In this document: positions 21,214 through 30,125 of the stretch, piece by piece
How positions within the stretch are numbered: position 1 is the first letter of the stretch
Layout of the letters: each line of letters opens with the position of its first letter
NCBI GenBank assembly: GCA_003416985.1
Contig: QVIN01000001.1
Coordinates: 310,001-374,000, forward strand
Direction: 5' to 3'
Source of the DNA: Duganella sp. BJB480
Lineage (GTDB): Bacteria; Pseudomonadota; Gammaproteobacteria; Burkholderiales; Burkholderiaceae_D
DNA: 64,000 nucleotides
Position numbers and translations under genes: made by a program
Notes under the pieces: generated by a model
What the model was told of the DNA's origin: nothing
Seen by the model: only the letters and a program-made list of their open reading frames with translations
Databases searched by the model: none

Positions 21214-22647
21214 TCACAGCATGGGCAGTCTCAACGAGTCGACCACCAGGCGTATCAGGCGCAGCCGGCCTCGCGTGTAGGGCGGGAAGAACAGCTTGAT
21301 CAGCATCAGCGGCGAAGCGCGCAAGACCGCGCGCTCATGCGAGAACGCCTTGAAGCCATACTCGCCATGCGCGCTGCCCACGCCGGAATTGTTGACGCCG
21401 CCAAAAGGCAGATTGCCGTGCGCGAAATGCGCGACGCAGTGATTGACGCAGGCCCCGCCCGAGCTGGTTTGCTGGAGCACCTGGTCGATATTGGCCTGGC
21501 GCGTGCTCCACACATACAAGGCCAGCGGCTTGGGCGCGGCGTTGATGGCGGCGATCACCTGGTCCAGCTCGCGGTATTCGATGATGGGCAGCAGCGGCCC
21601 GAAGATCTCTTCCGACAGGATGGCTGCACCGGCAGGAATCTGTTCGATCAGCGTCGGCGCGATGTAGCACTGGGCCTCGTCGACCTCGCCGCCGGTATGC
21701 ACCACGGCGCCGCGCTGCACCGCGTCCGACAGCAGGGTGGCCAGGCGGCGCGTGTGGCGCTGGTTGACCACGCGCGTCAGGTCGCGGTTCTGCCTTTGCG
21801 CCGCCGCGTCGGCGCCGTAGCGTTGTTGCAGCACCTGGCGGCAGGCGGCGAGAAAGCCGGCCTTGACGCTGGCGTGCACATACACATGGTCGGGCGCCAC
21901 GCAAGTCTGGCCGTTGTTGAGGAATTTGCCCCACATCAGCGTTTCGGCGGCCAGTTGCAGGTTGGCGGTCTGGTCGACGATGGTGGGCGACTTGCCGCCC
22001 AGCTCCAGCGTCACGCTGGCCAGGTGCTGGGCGGCGGCGGCCATCACCAGCTTGCCGACCGCCGGCGAGCCGGTGAAGAAAATGTGATCGAAGGGTAGTT
22101 GCAGCAGGGCGTGCGAGGTCGGCTGGCCGCCTTCGAACAGCGCCACCTCGTCGGCCCTGAACACGTCTGCGATGATGCGCGCCATCAGGGCGGACACGGC
22201 CGGCGTCATCTCCGATGGCTTGATGAGTGCCGTGTTGCCCGCGGCCAGCGCCGACACGAGCGGGCCGAAGCACAGGCTCAGCGGATAGTTCCAGGGCGCG
22301 ATGATCAGCACCCGTCCGCGCGGCTGATAGCGCACCGTGGCGTAGGTGCCCAGCATGGTGGTGGTGGGCCAGCGCCGGCGCGGCTTCATCCAGCGCTTGA
22401 GCGCGCCCAGCACCTGGCGGATTTCCTCCATCACCGGCAGGAACTCGGTTGCCTCCACTTCGGCCGGGGATTTGCGGTAGTCGCTTTCGAAGGCTGCGTA
22501 AAACGCTTCGCGTTGCGCCATCAGCGCGTCGCGCAGGCGCTTGACGCGGGCGATGCGCTCGGCCGCGTTGGATGTCCGCCAGCGCAGCGCGGTCGCCAGC
22601 TGGGCGTCGAACGCCGCCTTGATTTGCCCCGCGTCTGCTTCGCCCAT
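21214..22647 (-). CDS. aldehyde dehydrogenase (class 3 / coniferyl aldehyde dehydrogenase type)
   Basis: 477 residues. Oxidises an aldehyde to the acid with NAD(P). Motifs in order: APWNYPLSL and IKPSEMTP in the cofactor domain, FTGSPAVGK, the general base Glu in LELGGKSP, the nucleophile Cys in NNGQTCVAPD, and EEIFGPLLPI and NLPFGGVNNSG. The C-terminal ~35 residues are basic and hydrophobic (LIKLFFPPYTRGR), as in class 3 enzymes that sit at membranes. Likely substrates are aromatic or long-chain aldehydes; the sequence alone does not decide. Confidence 0.93.
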   Translation of the reverse strand: MGEADAGQIKAAFDAQLATALRWRTSNAAERIARVKRLRDALMAQREAFYAAFESDYRKSPAEVEATEFLPVMEEIRQVLGALKRWMKPRRRWPTTTMLGTYATVRYQPRGRVLIIAPWNYPLSLCFGPLVSALAAGNTALIKPSEMTPAVSALMARIIADVFRADEVALFEGGQPTSHALLQLPFDHIFFTGSPAVGKLVMAAAAQHLASVTLELGGKSPTIVDQTANLQLAAETLMWGKFLNNGQTCVAPDHVYVHASVKAGFLAACRQVLQQRYGADAAAQRQNRDLTRVVNQRHTRRLATLLSDAVQRGAVVHTGGEVDEAQCYIAPTLIEQIPAGAAILSEEIFGPLLPIIEYRELDQVIAAINAAPKPLALYVWSTRQANIDQVLQQTSSGGACVNHCVAHFAHGNLPFGGVNNSGVGSAHGEYGFKAFSHERAVLRASPLMLIKLFFPPYTRGRLRLIRLVVDSLRLPML

Positions 22648-22686
22648 GGCCGCCGTCCCTCTTGCTGATGTGTTGGAGGGTCATTA

Positions 22687-22718
22687 TTGCTGCAATTTTT
22701 GCAGCAAGCAAGCGCTTG
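22687..22718. promoter_or_regulatory. two adjoining palindromes in the aldehyde dehydrogenase/rlpA divergent promoter
   Basis: TTGCTGCAA-TTT-TTGCAGCAA (22687-22707) and the perfect palindrome CAAGCGCTTG (22709-22718) lie 40-70 nt upstream of the aldehyde dehydrogenase start. They look like operator sites for a dimeric regulator not present in the window. Confidence 0.45.
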
Positions 22719-22773
22719 ATTAGTGTGACCTGTCGAACGTGGCGCGCCGCCCAAACGGCCTACAATGCAGTGT

Positions 22774-23259
22774 ATGAAGAAGCTGCGCACATTGTTGTTG
22801 GGGGCGGCGTTGGGGCTGCCGCTGGCGTTTTCCGCTCCGGCCGCGCCGGACGTAAAGCAGGCGCATGTGGAAAAGATCGGGCAAGTTCCGCCATCGGACC
22901 GTCATCTCGACCGTTCCGGCAAGACCCGCAAGGGCAAGGCCTCGTACTATGGCCGCCGGTTCCGTGGCCGGAAGATGGCGAATGGCGAAACCATGAGGCC
23001 GGACAGCAACGCCGCCGCCAGCAAGACGCTGCCTGTGGGCACGGTCGCCAAGGTCACCAACCTTGACAACAACAAGAGCGACGTGGTGGTGGTCAAGGAT
23101 CGCGGGCCGTACGCGAAGGGGCGCATCATCGACGTTACCCCCAAGACCGCCGATAAGCTGGACATGAAGGAAGAGGGCGTGGCGCCTGTGGCCGTCACGC
23201 CGCTCAAGCTGCCGCCCAGGAACGAGGCCGCATCGGCCCCGTCCGATAAGTCGCGTTGA
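22774..23259 (+). CDS. RlpA-like double-psi beta-barrel septal ring protein
   Basis: 161 residues from MKKLRTLLLG; an ATG three codons earlier (22765) is also possible, and neither has a clear ribosome site. A signal peptide (to about residue 24) has no lipobox Cys. The RlpA double-psi barrel spans about 55-130: KGKASYYGRRFRGRKMANGE, AASKTLPVGTVAKVTNL, then VVKDRGPYAKGRIIDVT. RlpA proteins are lytic transglycosylases or peptidoglycan-binding proteins at the septum. No SPOR domain is present, so it is a short form; the catalytic Asp (DRGP) is kept. Confidence 0.88.
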   Translation: MKKLRTLLLGAALGLPLAFSAPAAPDVKQAHVEKIGQVPPSDRHLDRSGKTRKGKASYYGRRFRGRKMANGETMRPDSNAAASKTLPVGTVAKVTNLDNNKSDVVVVKDRGPYAKGRIIDVTPKTADKLDMKEEGVAPVAVTPLKLPPRNEAASAPSDKSR

Positions 23260-23271
23260 ATGGCGCGCCAG

Positions 23272-23718
23272 TCAGGTGTTCCCAATTGGCATGAACATCT
23301 TCGGCAGCATCGGATTGATTTCTTTTTTCAGCATCTCCGGCACAAAAGGATCTTTTTGGAAGGACAAGGACGCGTAGAATTTTTCGCTTCCATTGGTTGG
23401 CCGCAACACCAAGCGGCGTATGCCCAGGCTGTGACAATACTGTTCTATGCGCTGCACGAACCAGCGGCCCACTCCCTGTGACCGGTATTTACTGTTGACG
23501 ATCAATTCGGAGACCATGCAAAACTCGGGTGGCGCCAATTCCAGGCGCGCGATGGCGATCTGTTTGCGGTTCGTTTCCACACTGACCCAAACAATCTTGC
23601 CGATCGGGTTGGAAGGCAATTTTGTGTCTGTTGGCCAATTTGCATCTTGGCGATAGGCGCGCAGTGCTTTGAGGGGAAGTGCCGTCTTCAGGGGGACGAA
23701 TTGTAAAACCAAGGGCAT
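23272..23718 (-). CDS. GNAT family N-acetyltransferase
   Basis: 148 residues. The acetyl-CoA pyrophosphate loop is RSQGVGRWFVQRIEQY (about 79-94), preceded by the V-shaped strand pair (CMVSELIVNSKY) and followed by FYASLSFQKDPF, the usual C-terminal end of the fold. Probably transfers acetyl to a small amine or protein amino group; the substrate cannot be read. It converges on rlpA with 12 nt between the stop codons. Confidence 0.82.
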   Translation of the reverse strand: MPLVLQFVPLKTALPLKALRAYRQDANWPTDTKLPSNPIGKIVWVSVETNRKQIAIARLELAPPEFCMVSELIVNSKYRSQGVGRWFVQRIEQYCHSLGIRRLVLRPTNGSEKFYASLSFQKDPFVPEMLKKEINPMLPKMFMPIGNT

Positions 23719-23891
23719 AAGTGAATCTGGCTAAGGGAATCACTTAGCCTAAGGGGCGCACGATAGGAATACAAGCAATGATTTGTATAAATTGTTGCTC
23801 GGGAGTGAAGGAGCGCGGCAGCTCCCCGCGCCGCAGTCCGGGGCCTGTGCGAAAATGCCACACCGGCGCAAACGCGTCATCTGGAGCCAGC

Positions 23892-24515
23892 ATGGAAGAC
23901 CGCTATTTCTACCAGCCCGCGCTGGGCCACGGCCTGCCGCACGATCCCTTCAACGCCATCGTCGGTCCGCGCCCGATCGGCTGGATTGCCTCGCGCAGCG
24001 CGGAAGGCGCGCTAAACCTGGCGCCCTACAGCTTTTTCAACGCCTTCAACTACACGCCGCCGCTGATCGGTTTTTCCAGCCAGGGCCGCAAGGATACGCT
24101 GCGCAACATCGAGCAAACCGGTGAGTTCGTATGGAACCTGGCCACGCGCCCGCTGGCCGAGGCGATGAACGCCACCTGCGCGCCGGCGCCGGCGGACGTG
24201 GACGAGTTTGCGCTGGCCGGCCTGACGCCGGCGCCGTCGACCATCGTCGGCGTGCCGCGCGTGGCCGAGAGCCCGGTCGCGTTCGAATGCAAATGCAGTC
24301 AGATCATCCGTCTGCAGGACGCGTCCGGCGCGCCGACCGATGGCTGGCTCATCATGGGGGAAGTGGTGGGGGTGCACATCGCGCGCGACCTGCTGCGCGA
24401 CGGCGTGTATGACACGGCAGGGTCGCGGACGATCTTGCGTGGCGGCGGCCCTGCCGATTACTTCGAGATCAATCGGGACAGCCTGTTCCGCATGCGGCGG
24501 CCAGACTATCCTTGA
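23892..24515 (+). CDS. flavin reductase family protein (FMN-binding split barrel)
   Basis: 207 residues from the ATG at 23892, inside the AGCCAGCATGG context; longer in-frame starts lack support. The fold is shown by NAIVGPRPIGWIASRS, NLAPYSFFNAFNYTPPLIGF and the FMN-binding FVWNLATRPLAEAMNATCA. The family reduces or binds flavin, often for a partner monooxygenase, but no monooxygenase gene is adjacent. It converges on the asparaginase gene with a 4-nt gap. Confidence 0.9.
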   Translation: MEDRYFYQPALGHGLPHDPFNAIVGPRPIGWIASRSAEGALNLAPYSFFNAFNYTPPLIGFSSQGRKDTLRNIEQTGEFVWNLATRPLAEAMNATCAPAPADVDEFALAGLTPAPSTIVGVPRVAESPVAFECKCSQIIRLQDASGAPTDGWLIMGEVVGVHIARDLLRDGVYDTAGSRTILRGGGPADYFEINRDSLFRMRRPDYP

Positions 24516-24519
24516 TGGA

Positions 24520-25608
24520 TCAGTAGGTGTAGAACATGCGCTGGATTTCCTTGCTGTCGCTGGTCTTGGTCAGCGCCAGCATCAGCAGGATGCGTGCCTT
24601 CTGCGCATTGAGCGTATCGGCCACCACGAAGTCCAGCTCGTCGTCGTTGGCTTCGCCGTTGCGGGCCACGATGCCCTGGCCGACGCGGGCGGCGCGCACG
24701 ATCAGCACGCCTTGCTTGCGGGCCGCGGTCAGCGCAGGCACGACCTTGGTCGCCAGGCTGCCATCGCCGACGCCGGCGTGGATGATGCCCTTGGCGCCGG
24801 CGGCCACCAGCGCGTTCAGCGCGACCGGGCCGACGTTGGCGTAACCGTAGACGATGTCCACCTGCGGCAGCGCGTCGAGCTTGCTGATGTCGAACTCGGT
24901 GTCAACCGTGTGCTTGCGGGTCGACGCATGGTAGAAGTAAGGCTTGTTGCCCTGGATGTAGCCCAGCATGCCCAGTTCGGTGGTCTTGAAGCTGTCCGGG
25001 GTCGAGGTGTTGGTCTTGGTGACGTCGCGGGCGCCGTGGATCTGGTCGTTCATCGCGACCAGCACGCCCTTGCCGACGGCTTCCTGGCTGGCGGCCAGCA
25101 GCACGGCGTTGTACAGGTTGATCGGGCCGTCGGCCGACAGCGCGGTGCCCGGACGCATGGCGCCGACCAGCACGACCGGCTTCTTGCTCTTGACGACCAG
25201 GTCCAGGAAGTAGGCGGTTTCTTCCAGGGTATCGGTGCCGTGGGTGATGACGATGCCGTCCACGTCAGGCTGGGCCAGCAGCGTGTTGACGCGCTTGGCC
25301 AGGGTCAGCCAATGCTCGTTGCTCATGTTTTCGCTGGCGATCTGGAACACCTGCTCACCCTTGACCTGGGCCACCTTGGCCAGCTCCGGCACGGCCTGGA
25401 TCAGGCGGTCGACCCCGACCGTGGCGGCGGTGTAGCCGACCGTGGTGGTGCTGGTGGCGCCGCTGCCGGCGATGGTGCCGCCGGTGGCCAGGATGGTCAC
25501 GTGGGCGAGCGGCGCGGCGGCTTTTTCTGCTGCCCCGGCATAGGCGCCGAGCACCATTGCACAGGCGAATATTGCTTTAAGAAACCGTGCGGGGATTGGG
25601 TGCGTCAT
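24520..25608 (-). CDS. ansB: type II L-asparaginase, periplasmic
   Basis: 362 residues with a signal peptide (about 1-25). Hydrolyses asparagine (and often glutamine) to aspartate and ammonia. Both active-site threonines are present: ILATGGTIAGSG near residue 41 and THGTDTLEETAYFLD near 120, with the Lys in VGAMRPGTALSADGP. The C-terminus KEIQRMFYTY fits the family. As a periplasmic enzyme it would scavenge nitrogen. Confidence 0.95.
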   Translation of the reverse strand: MTHPIPARFLKAIFACAMVLGAYAGAAEKAAAPLAHVTILATGGTIAGSGATSTTTVGYTAATVGVDRLIQAVPELAKVAQVKGEQVFQIASENMSNEHWLTLAKRVNTLLAQPDVDGIVITHGTDTLEETAYFLDLVVKSKKPVVLVGAMRPGTALSADGPINLYNAVLLAASQEAVGKGVLVAMNDQIHGARDVTKTNTSTPDSFKTTELGMLGYIQGNKPYFYHASTRKHTVDTEFDISKLDALPQVDIVYGYANVGPVALNALVAAGAKGIIHAGVGDGSLATKVVPALTAARKQGVLIVRAARVGQGIVARNGEANDDELDFVVADTLNAQKARILLMLALTKTSDSKEIQRMFYTY

Positions 25609-25757
25609 GCGATCTCCTGACCGAGCTAGTTATAAAGCTTGAGATAGTAACAAATAGCCCGCATGTCAACAATGCGTACCGTTGCCGCGTTATGGATGGC
25701 GTGAGATCATGTTTACATAGATAATTGCCGTAAGAAAATTATAAAAGAGAAAATATT

Positions 25758-26105
25758 ATGACTTTTGCTAACACCACGCGCAGGGTCGCGGTGCTGGCGC
25801 TGATGGCCGTGTTGGCCGCCTGCGGGAAGAGCGCGGCGGAAAAGCGGCAGGAAGAAGCCGCGACGCTGACCAGTTTGGGCGAGAAATATGTGAAGGAAAA
25901 GGTCCGCGAACCGGCCTCGGCGATGTTCCGCAACCAGGTGGTCGGCAAGGGCGGCGCCACCTGCGGCGAGTTCAACGCCAAGGACGCGTTCGGCGCCTAC
26001 ATCGGCTACCAGCGCTACATCTCGGTGGCGCGCGACCTGACCTTGCTGGCGCAGGATGTCTCGCCCTCCGAGTTCGAACAAAACTGGAACCAGCTCTGCC
26101 GATAG
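25758..26105 (+). CDS. small hypothetical lipoprotein
   Basis: 115 residues. Signal peptide with a clear lipobox LAAC (Cys about 22). The mature part is charged, with a helical start (EKRQEEAATLTSLGEKYVKE) and two further Cys in ATCGEF and QLCR, which may form a disulfide. The segment REPASAMFRNQVV resembles small Oxalobacteraceae/Burkholderiales lipoproteins of unknown role. AAGAGA lies just before the ATG. It sits 59 nt upstream of the next gene, perhaps co-transcribed. Confidence 0.75.
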   Translation: MTFANTTRRVAVLALMAVLAACGKSAAEKRQEEAATLTSLGEKYVKEKVREPASAMFRNQVVGKGGATCGEFNAKDAFGAYIGYQRYISVARDLTLLAQDVSPSEFEQNWNQLCR

Positions 26106-26164
26106 TCCGCCTGCCGCCGGGCGCGTTTGGCGCTATCATGGGCGGACACTGACTGAGGAAACAC

Positions 26165-27862
26165 ATGGGCATGGAACCAAAAACCGCAGGTGGCCAGGGC
26201 GCGCTCCCGGAAGCCGCATCGACCGACATCGGCAACCGCCGCCACCAGATCCTGCCGGCGCTGAACGAGGCGCAATTCGAACTGCTGGGCCGCTACGGCG
26301 AACGCCGCCACTTCAAGGCCGGCGACGTCCTGTTCCGGCAGGGCGACCGCCACATCTCCATGTACGTCATCATCTCCGGCGCTATCGAAATCGAGCGCGC
26401 CTCGGCGCTGGGCGCGACGGTGGTGCACGGCACCCACGGCGCCGGCATGTTCACCGGCGAAATCGGCACGCTGGCCGGCCGCGCGGCGGTCGCCACCGGG
26501 CGCGTGGTGGTGGACGGCGAATTCATCGTCATCAGCGAGGAATCCCTGCGCACGCTGGTGATCTCGGAAGCGGCGCTGAGCGAAACCATCATGCGCGCCT
26601 ACATCCTGCGGCGCGTGGCCTACATGCAGGACCAGACCGGCGGCGTGGTGATGTTTGGCGCGCGCCACTCGCAGGCGACGCTGGTGCTGCGCCACTTCCT
26701 GACCCGCAACGGCCAGCCCACCGCCTACTTCGACACCGAACTGCACGCCGAAACGGCGCAGATGATGGAGCGCTTCGGCGTCACCGAGGCCGACATCCCG
26801 GTCATCGTCACGCCGTCGGGCGAGGTGCTGCGCCATCCCACGCTGCGCCAGGTGGCCGACAGCATCGGCCTTAGTTCCGACAACATCGACGGCCGCACCT
26901 TCGACCTGGTCGTGGTCGGCGCCGGCCCGGCCGGGCTGGCGGCCGCCGTGTACGCGGCCTCGGAGGGCCTGAGCGTGGCGGTGCTGGACTCGAAGGCGCC
27001 AGGCGGCCAGGCCGGCTCCAGCTCCAAGATCGAAAACTATTTCGGCTTCCCGACCGGCGTCTCCGGGCAGGCGCTGGCGGGGCGCGGGCTGTCGCAGGCG
27101 CGCAAGTTCGGCGCCGAGGTGGCGGTGCCGGTCCGTGTGAGTGCCGTCGACTGCGAAGGACCGGACTTCGAGATCGCCATCGACAGCGGCGAGCGTCTGC
27201 GCGCGCGTTCGATCGTCATCGCCACCGGTGCGCGCTACCGCAAGCCGGACTTGCCGGGACTGGAGCGCTTCGAAGGCTGCGGCGTCTACTACAGCGCCTC
27301 GTTCATGGAGGCGACCTTCTGCGCCAACGAGGAAGTGGTGATCGTCGGCGGCGGCAATTCGGCGGGGCAGGCGGCGGTGTTCCTGGCCGGGCATGCGAAG
27401 CACGTTCACATCGTGGTGCGCGCCGACGGCCTGGCCGCCAGCATGTCGCGCTACCTGATCCAGCGTATCGAGGCCGCGCCCAACATCACGCTGCACACGC
27501 GCAAGCAGATCGTCGAACTGCAGGGAGAAGACAAGCTTGAACGCATCAGCTGGCAGACCGCCGGCGGCGAGGTGAAGACCGCGCCGGCGCGCCACCTGTT
27601 CCTGTTCCTGGGCGCGGAGCCGAACACCGCGTGGCTGGGCGATTGCGTGGAGTTGGATGACAAGCACTTCGTGCTGACCGGCCCGCAGGTCGCAGCGGAA
27701 GATTGGCCGCTGGAGCGCGGCCCGCACTTCCTGGAAACCAGCCGACCGCGCATCTTCGCCGTGGGCGATGTGCGCAGCGGCTCGGTCAAGCGCGTGGCTG
27801 CGGCGGTGGGCGAGGGTTCGGCGGCGGTGCAGTCGCTGCACCAGGTGCTGGCGAGCGACTGA
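26165..27862 (+). CDS. cyclic nucleotide-binding domain fused to thioredoxin reductase-like FAD oxidoreductase
   Basis: 565 residues. A CRP-type cyclic nucleotide-binding domain fills about 20-145 (FKAGDVLFRQGDRHISMYVI, then GAGMFTGEIGTLAGR). A linker of ~85 residues resembles a thioredoxin/glutaredoxin-like fold (HSQATLVLRHFLTRNGQP). The rest is a pyridine nucleotide-disulfide oxidoreductase: FAD loop VVVGAGPAGLAAAVYA near 252, NAD(P) loop VVIVGGGNSAGQAAVF near 393, and the C-terminal FAVGDVRSGSVKRVAAAVGEG. The redox CxxC just before the NAD loop in thioredoxin reductases is missing; only one Cys (ATFCANE) is there. It probably acts as an NAD(P)H-FAD reductase regulated by a ligand. Confidence 0.88.
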   Translation: MGMEPKTAGGQGALPEAASTDIGNRRHQILPALNEAQFELLGRYGERRHFKAGDVLFRQGDRHISMYVIISGAIEIERASALGATVVHGTHGAGMFTGEIGTLAGRAAVATGRVVVDGEFIVISEESLRTLVISEAALSETIMRAYILRRVAYMQDQTGGVVMFGARHSQATLVLRHFLTRNGQPTAYFDTELHAETAQMMERFGVTEADIPVIVTPSGEVLRHPTLRQVADSIGLSSDNIDGRTFDLVVVGAGPAGLAAAVYAASEGLSVAVLDSKAPGGQAGSSSKIENYFGFPTGVSGQALAGRGLSQARKFGAEVAVPVRVSAVDCEGPDFEIAIDSGERLRARSIVIATGARYRKPDLPGLERFEGCGVYYSASFMEATFCANEEVVIVGGGNSAGQAAVFLAGHAKHVHIVVRADGLAASMSRYLIQRIEAAPNITLHTRKQIVELQGEDKLERISWQTAGGEVKTAPARHLFLFLGAEPNTAWLGDCVELDDKHFVLTGPQVAAEDWPLERGPHFLETSRPRIFAVGDVRSGSVKRVAAAVGEGSAAVQSLHQVLASD

Positions 27863-28996
27863 TCACACGCTGCGCAGCGGCTTGCTGTAGCGGGTGGATC
27901 GCCGGATCGCCGGATGCTTGCCCGGCGGGTGCGCCAGCGCCTCCATGGCGCGGTCGTAGCCGTATTGCCACTGGTCGTTCATGTGCTGGACGAAGGTGTC
28001 GTACGTTGGCGGCATCGCCAGCTCGATGCGGTTGCGGCGCCAGTCCAGCTTTTGCTGCAGCTGCTGCTTGGCCAGCACCACCGACACGTCCGACGAATCG
28101 ATCCGCATATCGGCCAGATGGGTGTTGGCGTAGCGCAGGCGCGCATTGCCGTTGATGCCCAGCACCGAGCGCCAGGCGGGAATCGCAAACACCTGGTCGA
28201 AGGCTTCCTTGAATTCCATGATGACTTCCACTCCGAGGCGGCGCGCGATCTCCACCGGGAACAGATCAAGCACGCCGCCGATGTACTCCTGGCCGCGATA
28301 CTGCTGGCAGCGGAAGTAGATCATGTCGGCGATGGAGATGCGCGCGGCGTCGGCCAGCGGCACGCTGCCATCGACCAGCAGGTCGTGCGCGACCGCGTGC
28401 TGGCCCCAGCGGGTGTCGCTCAGCGGCGACTGCATCCCTTGCAGCAGCGCGGCGGCCTGCTCGCCGCAGAACACCGTCTCCGCAAACAGCTTGCGGCCCG
28501 CGCGCGGCTGGCCCACTTCCGATTCGTCGAACAGCAGCTTGCCGCCGATGATGGCGACATCCACGTCCGGCGTGCCGGTGGCGGGCGGGAAGGGCAGCTG
28601 CGACGGGATCTCGAACAGGTAGTCGCCGAACAGGTCGGGGATCACGGGGGCCTTGGCGGTCGACAGCTTGCGCTTGGCGGCGCGCATCAGGCTGCCCATC
28701 AGGTCCGCGCGCTGGGTCGATTTCAGGCTGCACCAGAACTGGTACATCTCCCGTGACGACAGCCAGGCATGCTGGGCGTCCGGGTCGGGCAGGTTGTGGA
28801 TGATGGTGGCCGCGATCGCGCCGCCGCAGCTGGCCAGCAGCACATCGGGTGCCCGCCCGGCCTGCCGCAGCGCGGCGTACATGCCGATGTACATGCCAAA
28901 GCGGAACCCGCCCCCGCCCAGCACCATGCAGCGTTTATACGGTTTATACGATTGTTGCCAGGGTTGAATTTGTGCTTGCGTCATAAACCGAACCAT
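27863..28996 (-). CDS. patatin-like protein with Cys in place of the nucleophile Ser
   Basis: 377 residues. The patatin fold is suggested by the glycine loop VLGGGGFRFGMYIG (about 25-38), the nucleophile-elbow position DVLLASCGGAIAATI (about 50-64) and an Asp in LLVDGSVPLADA. Aligned to the usual GTSAG, the elbow reads ASCGG, so the catalytic serine is Cys. The active site may therefore use Cys or be dead. No signal peptide is visible. The start could also be the ATG four codons later (28984). It is 13 nt downstream of the acyltransferase gene and very probably the last gene of that operon. Confidence 0.75.
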   Translation of the reverse strand: MVRFMTQAQIQPWQQSYKPYKRCMVLGGGGFRFGMYIGMYAALRQAGRAPDVLLASCGGAIAATIIHNLPDPDAQHAWLSSREMYQFWCSLKSTQRADLMGSLMRAAKRKLSTAKAPVIPDLFGDYLFEIPSQLPFPPATGTPDVDVAIIGGKLLFDESEVGQPRAGRKLFAETVFCGEQAAALLQGMQSPLSDTRWGQHAVAHDLLVDGSVPLADAARISIADMIYFRCQQYRGQEYIGGVLDLFPVEIARRLGVEVIMEFKEAFDQVFAIPAWRSVLGINGNARLRYANTHLADMRIDSSDVSVVLAKQQLQQKLDWRRNRIELAMPPTYDTFVQHMNDQWQYGYDRAMEALAHPPGKHPAIRRSTRYSKPLRSV

Positions 28997-29009
28997 ACCA
29001 CAACAGGTG

Positions 29010-30125
29010 CTACATGCTCTTGATCCGTGTCCTGCGCAGGGCGGCGTTGGCCGGCTCGGAGACGTAGCGGGCGACGAGGGCGGCGGCCAGCGCCGTCAGG
29101 CACAGGAACAGCAGCAGCCATGGCAGCCGGGCGGCGTAGCTCAGGTGCGCCTTGTCCACCACGTTGCGCATGGCCGCCAGGACGATGATATGGAACAGGT
29201 AGATCTCGTAGCTGTGCCGGCCGAACCAGCGTAGCACCGACACACGCGGCGGGTGCCCCGTCGCGGAAGGCGCCGAGCTGCCTAGCAGGAAAACGCCGCT
29301 CGCCAACGATACCAGCGTGAAGCCGAATACCTCATGGCCCTCGATGCCGCGCAGGTACAGCGCCGCCAGCGCGATGCCGGCCGCAATGCGCAGCATGCGT
29401 CCCTGCCGAGCGTCCGGCACTTCGCGCCGCGCCAGCATCGCCGTCAGGCAGCCGATGGCGATGGCGTCGAAGCAGGCCAGGTAGCCGTACATGAAATAGA
29501 TCTCGTTGTCGGTATGCTGGCTGCGGTAGAACGGCCCGGCCGCGATGGCGACGCAGCACAGCAGCGCGATCATCCAGCTGCGGCGCAGCAGCAGGCATGA
29601 CAGGGGCAGCAGCAGATAGAACATCTCCTCGACCGACAATGACCAGTACACATTGAGGCAGTAGTTGAAGTAGCCGGCGGTTTGCATCAGCTGGTTGTGC
29701 CAGAACGTCAGCACCGATCCGGCGGCGATGAGGAAGTAGCTGGCTGGCCGGTCCACGTCGCCGTCGGAATTGGAGAAGAAGGGCACGTCGAAAGTCCCCA
29801 GCACCACGATGATCGCCAACGCCAGCAGCAGGGCAGGCATGATGCGCGCGAAACGGTATAAATAGAATGTACGGATATCGATCCGCGACAGTTCGCCCCA
29901 GCGTCGCAGCGACATCGATGTGATCAGATAGCCGGATACGGTGAAGAACATCGTCACGCCGAAGTTACCCTGAAGCGCCGCGCGCAGCAGCCAGCCGGGC
30001 AGGATGTCGCCCAGCGGGCTGTTTTTCAGACCATAAGCCAGCGTAAAGTGCAGCACCAGCACGCACATGATGGCGACGCCGCGCAAGGTGTCGATATGGT
30101 TGTTTCTCATCGGGTGTCCGTTCAC
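29010..30125 (-). CDS. acyltransferase family (Acyltransferase_3) membrane protein
   Basis: 371 residues with about ten predicted membrane helices. The family signature is at the N-terminus: IDTLRGVAIMCVLVLHF holds the RGxA-H motif, with FFTVSGYLIT after it. WSLSVEEMFYLLLPL is the conserved mid-protein motif, and the C-terminus has WFGRHSYEIYLFHI. Such proteins O-acylate sugars, lipopolysaccharide or secondary metabolites. It starts inside the receptor stop (4-nt ATGA overlap) and precedes a patatin-like gene, so transport, acylation and deacylation of one compound is an attractive but unproven idea. Confidence 0.92.
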   Translation of the reverse strand: MNGHPMRNNHIDTLRGVAIMCVLVLHFTLAYGLKNSPLGDILPGWLLRAALQGNFGVTMFFTVSGYLITSMSLRRWGELSRIDIRTFYLYRFARIMPALLLALAIIVVLGTFDVPFFSNSDGDVDRPASYFLIAAGSVLTFWHNQLMQTAGYFNYCLNVYWSLSVEEMFYLLLPLSCLLLRRSWMIALLCCVAIAAGPFYRSQHTDNEIYFMYGYLACFDAIAIGCLTAMLARREVPDARQGRMLRIAAGIALAALYLRGIEGHEVFGFTLVSLASGVFLLGSSAPSATGHPPRVSVLRWFGRHSYEIYLFHIIVLAAMRNVVDKAHLSYAARLPWLLLFLCLTALAAALVARYVSEPANAALRRTRIKSM

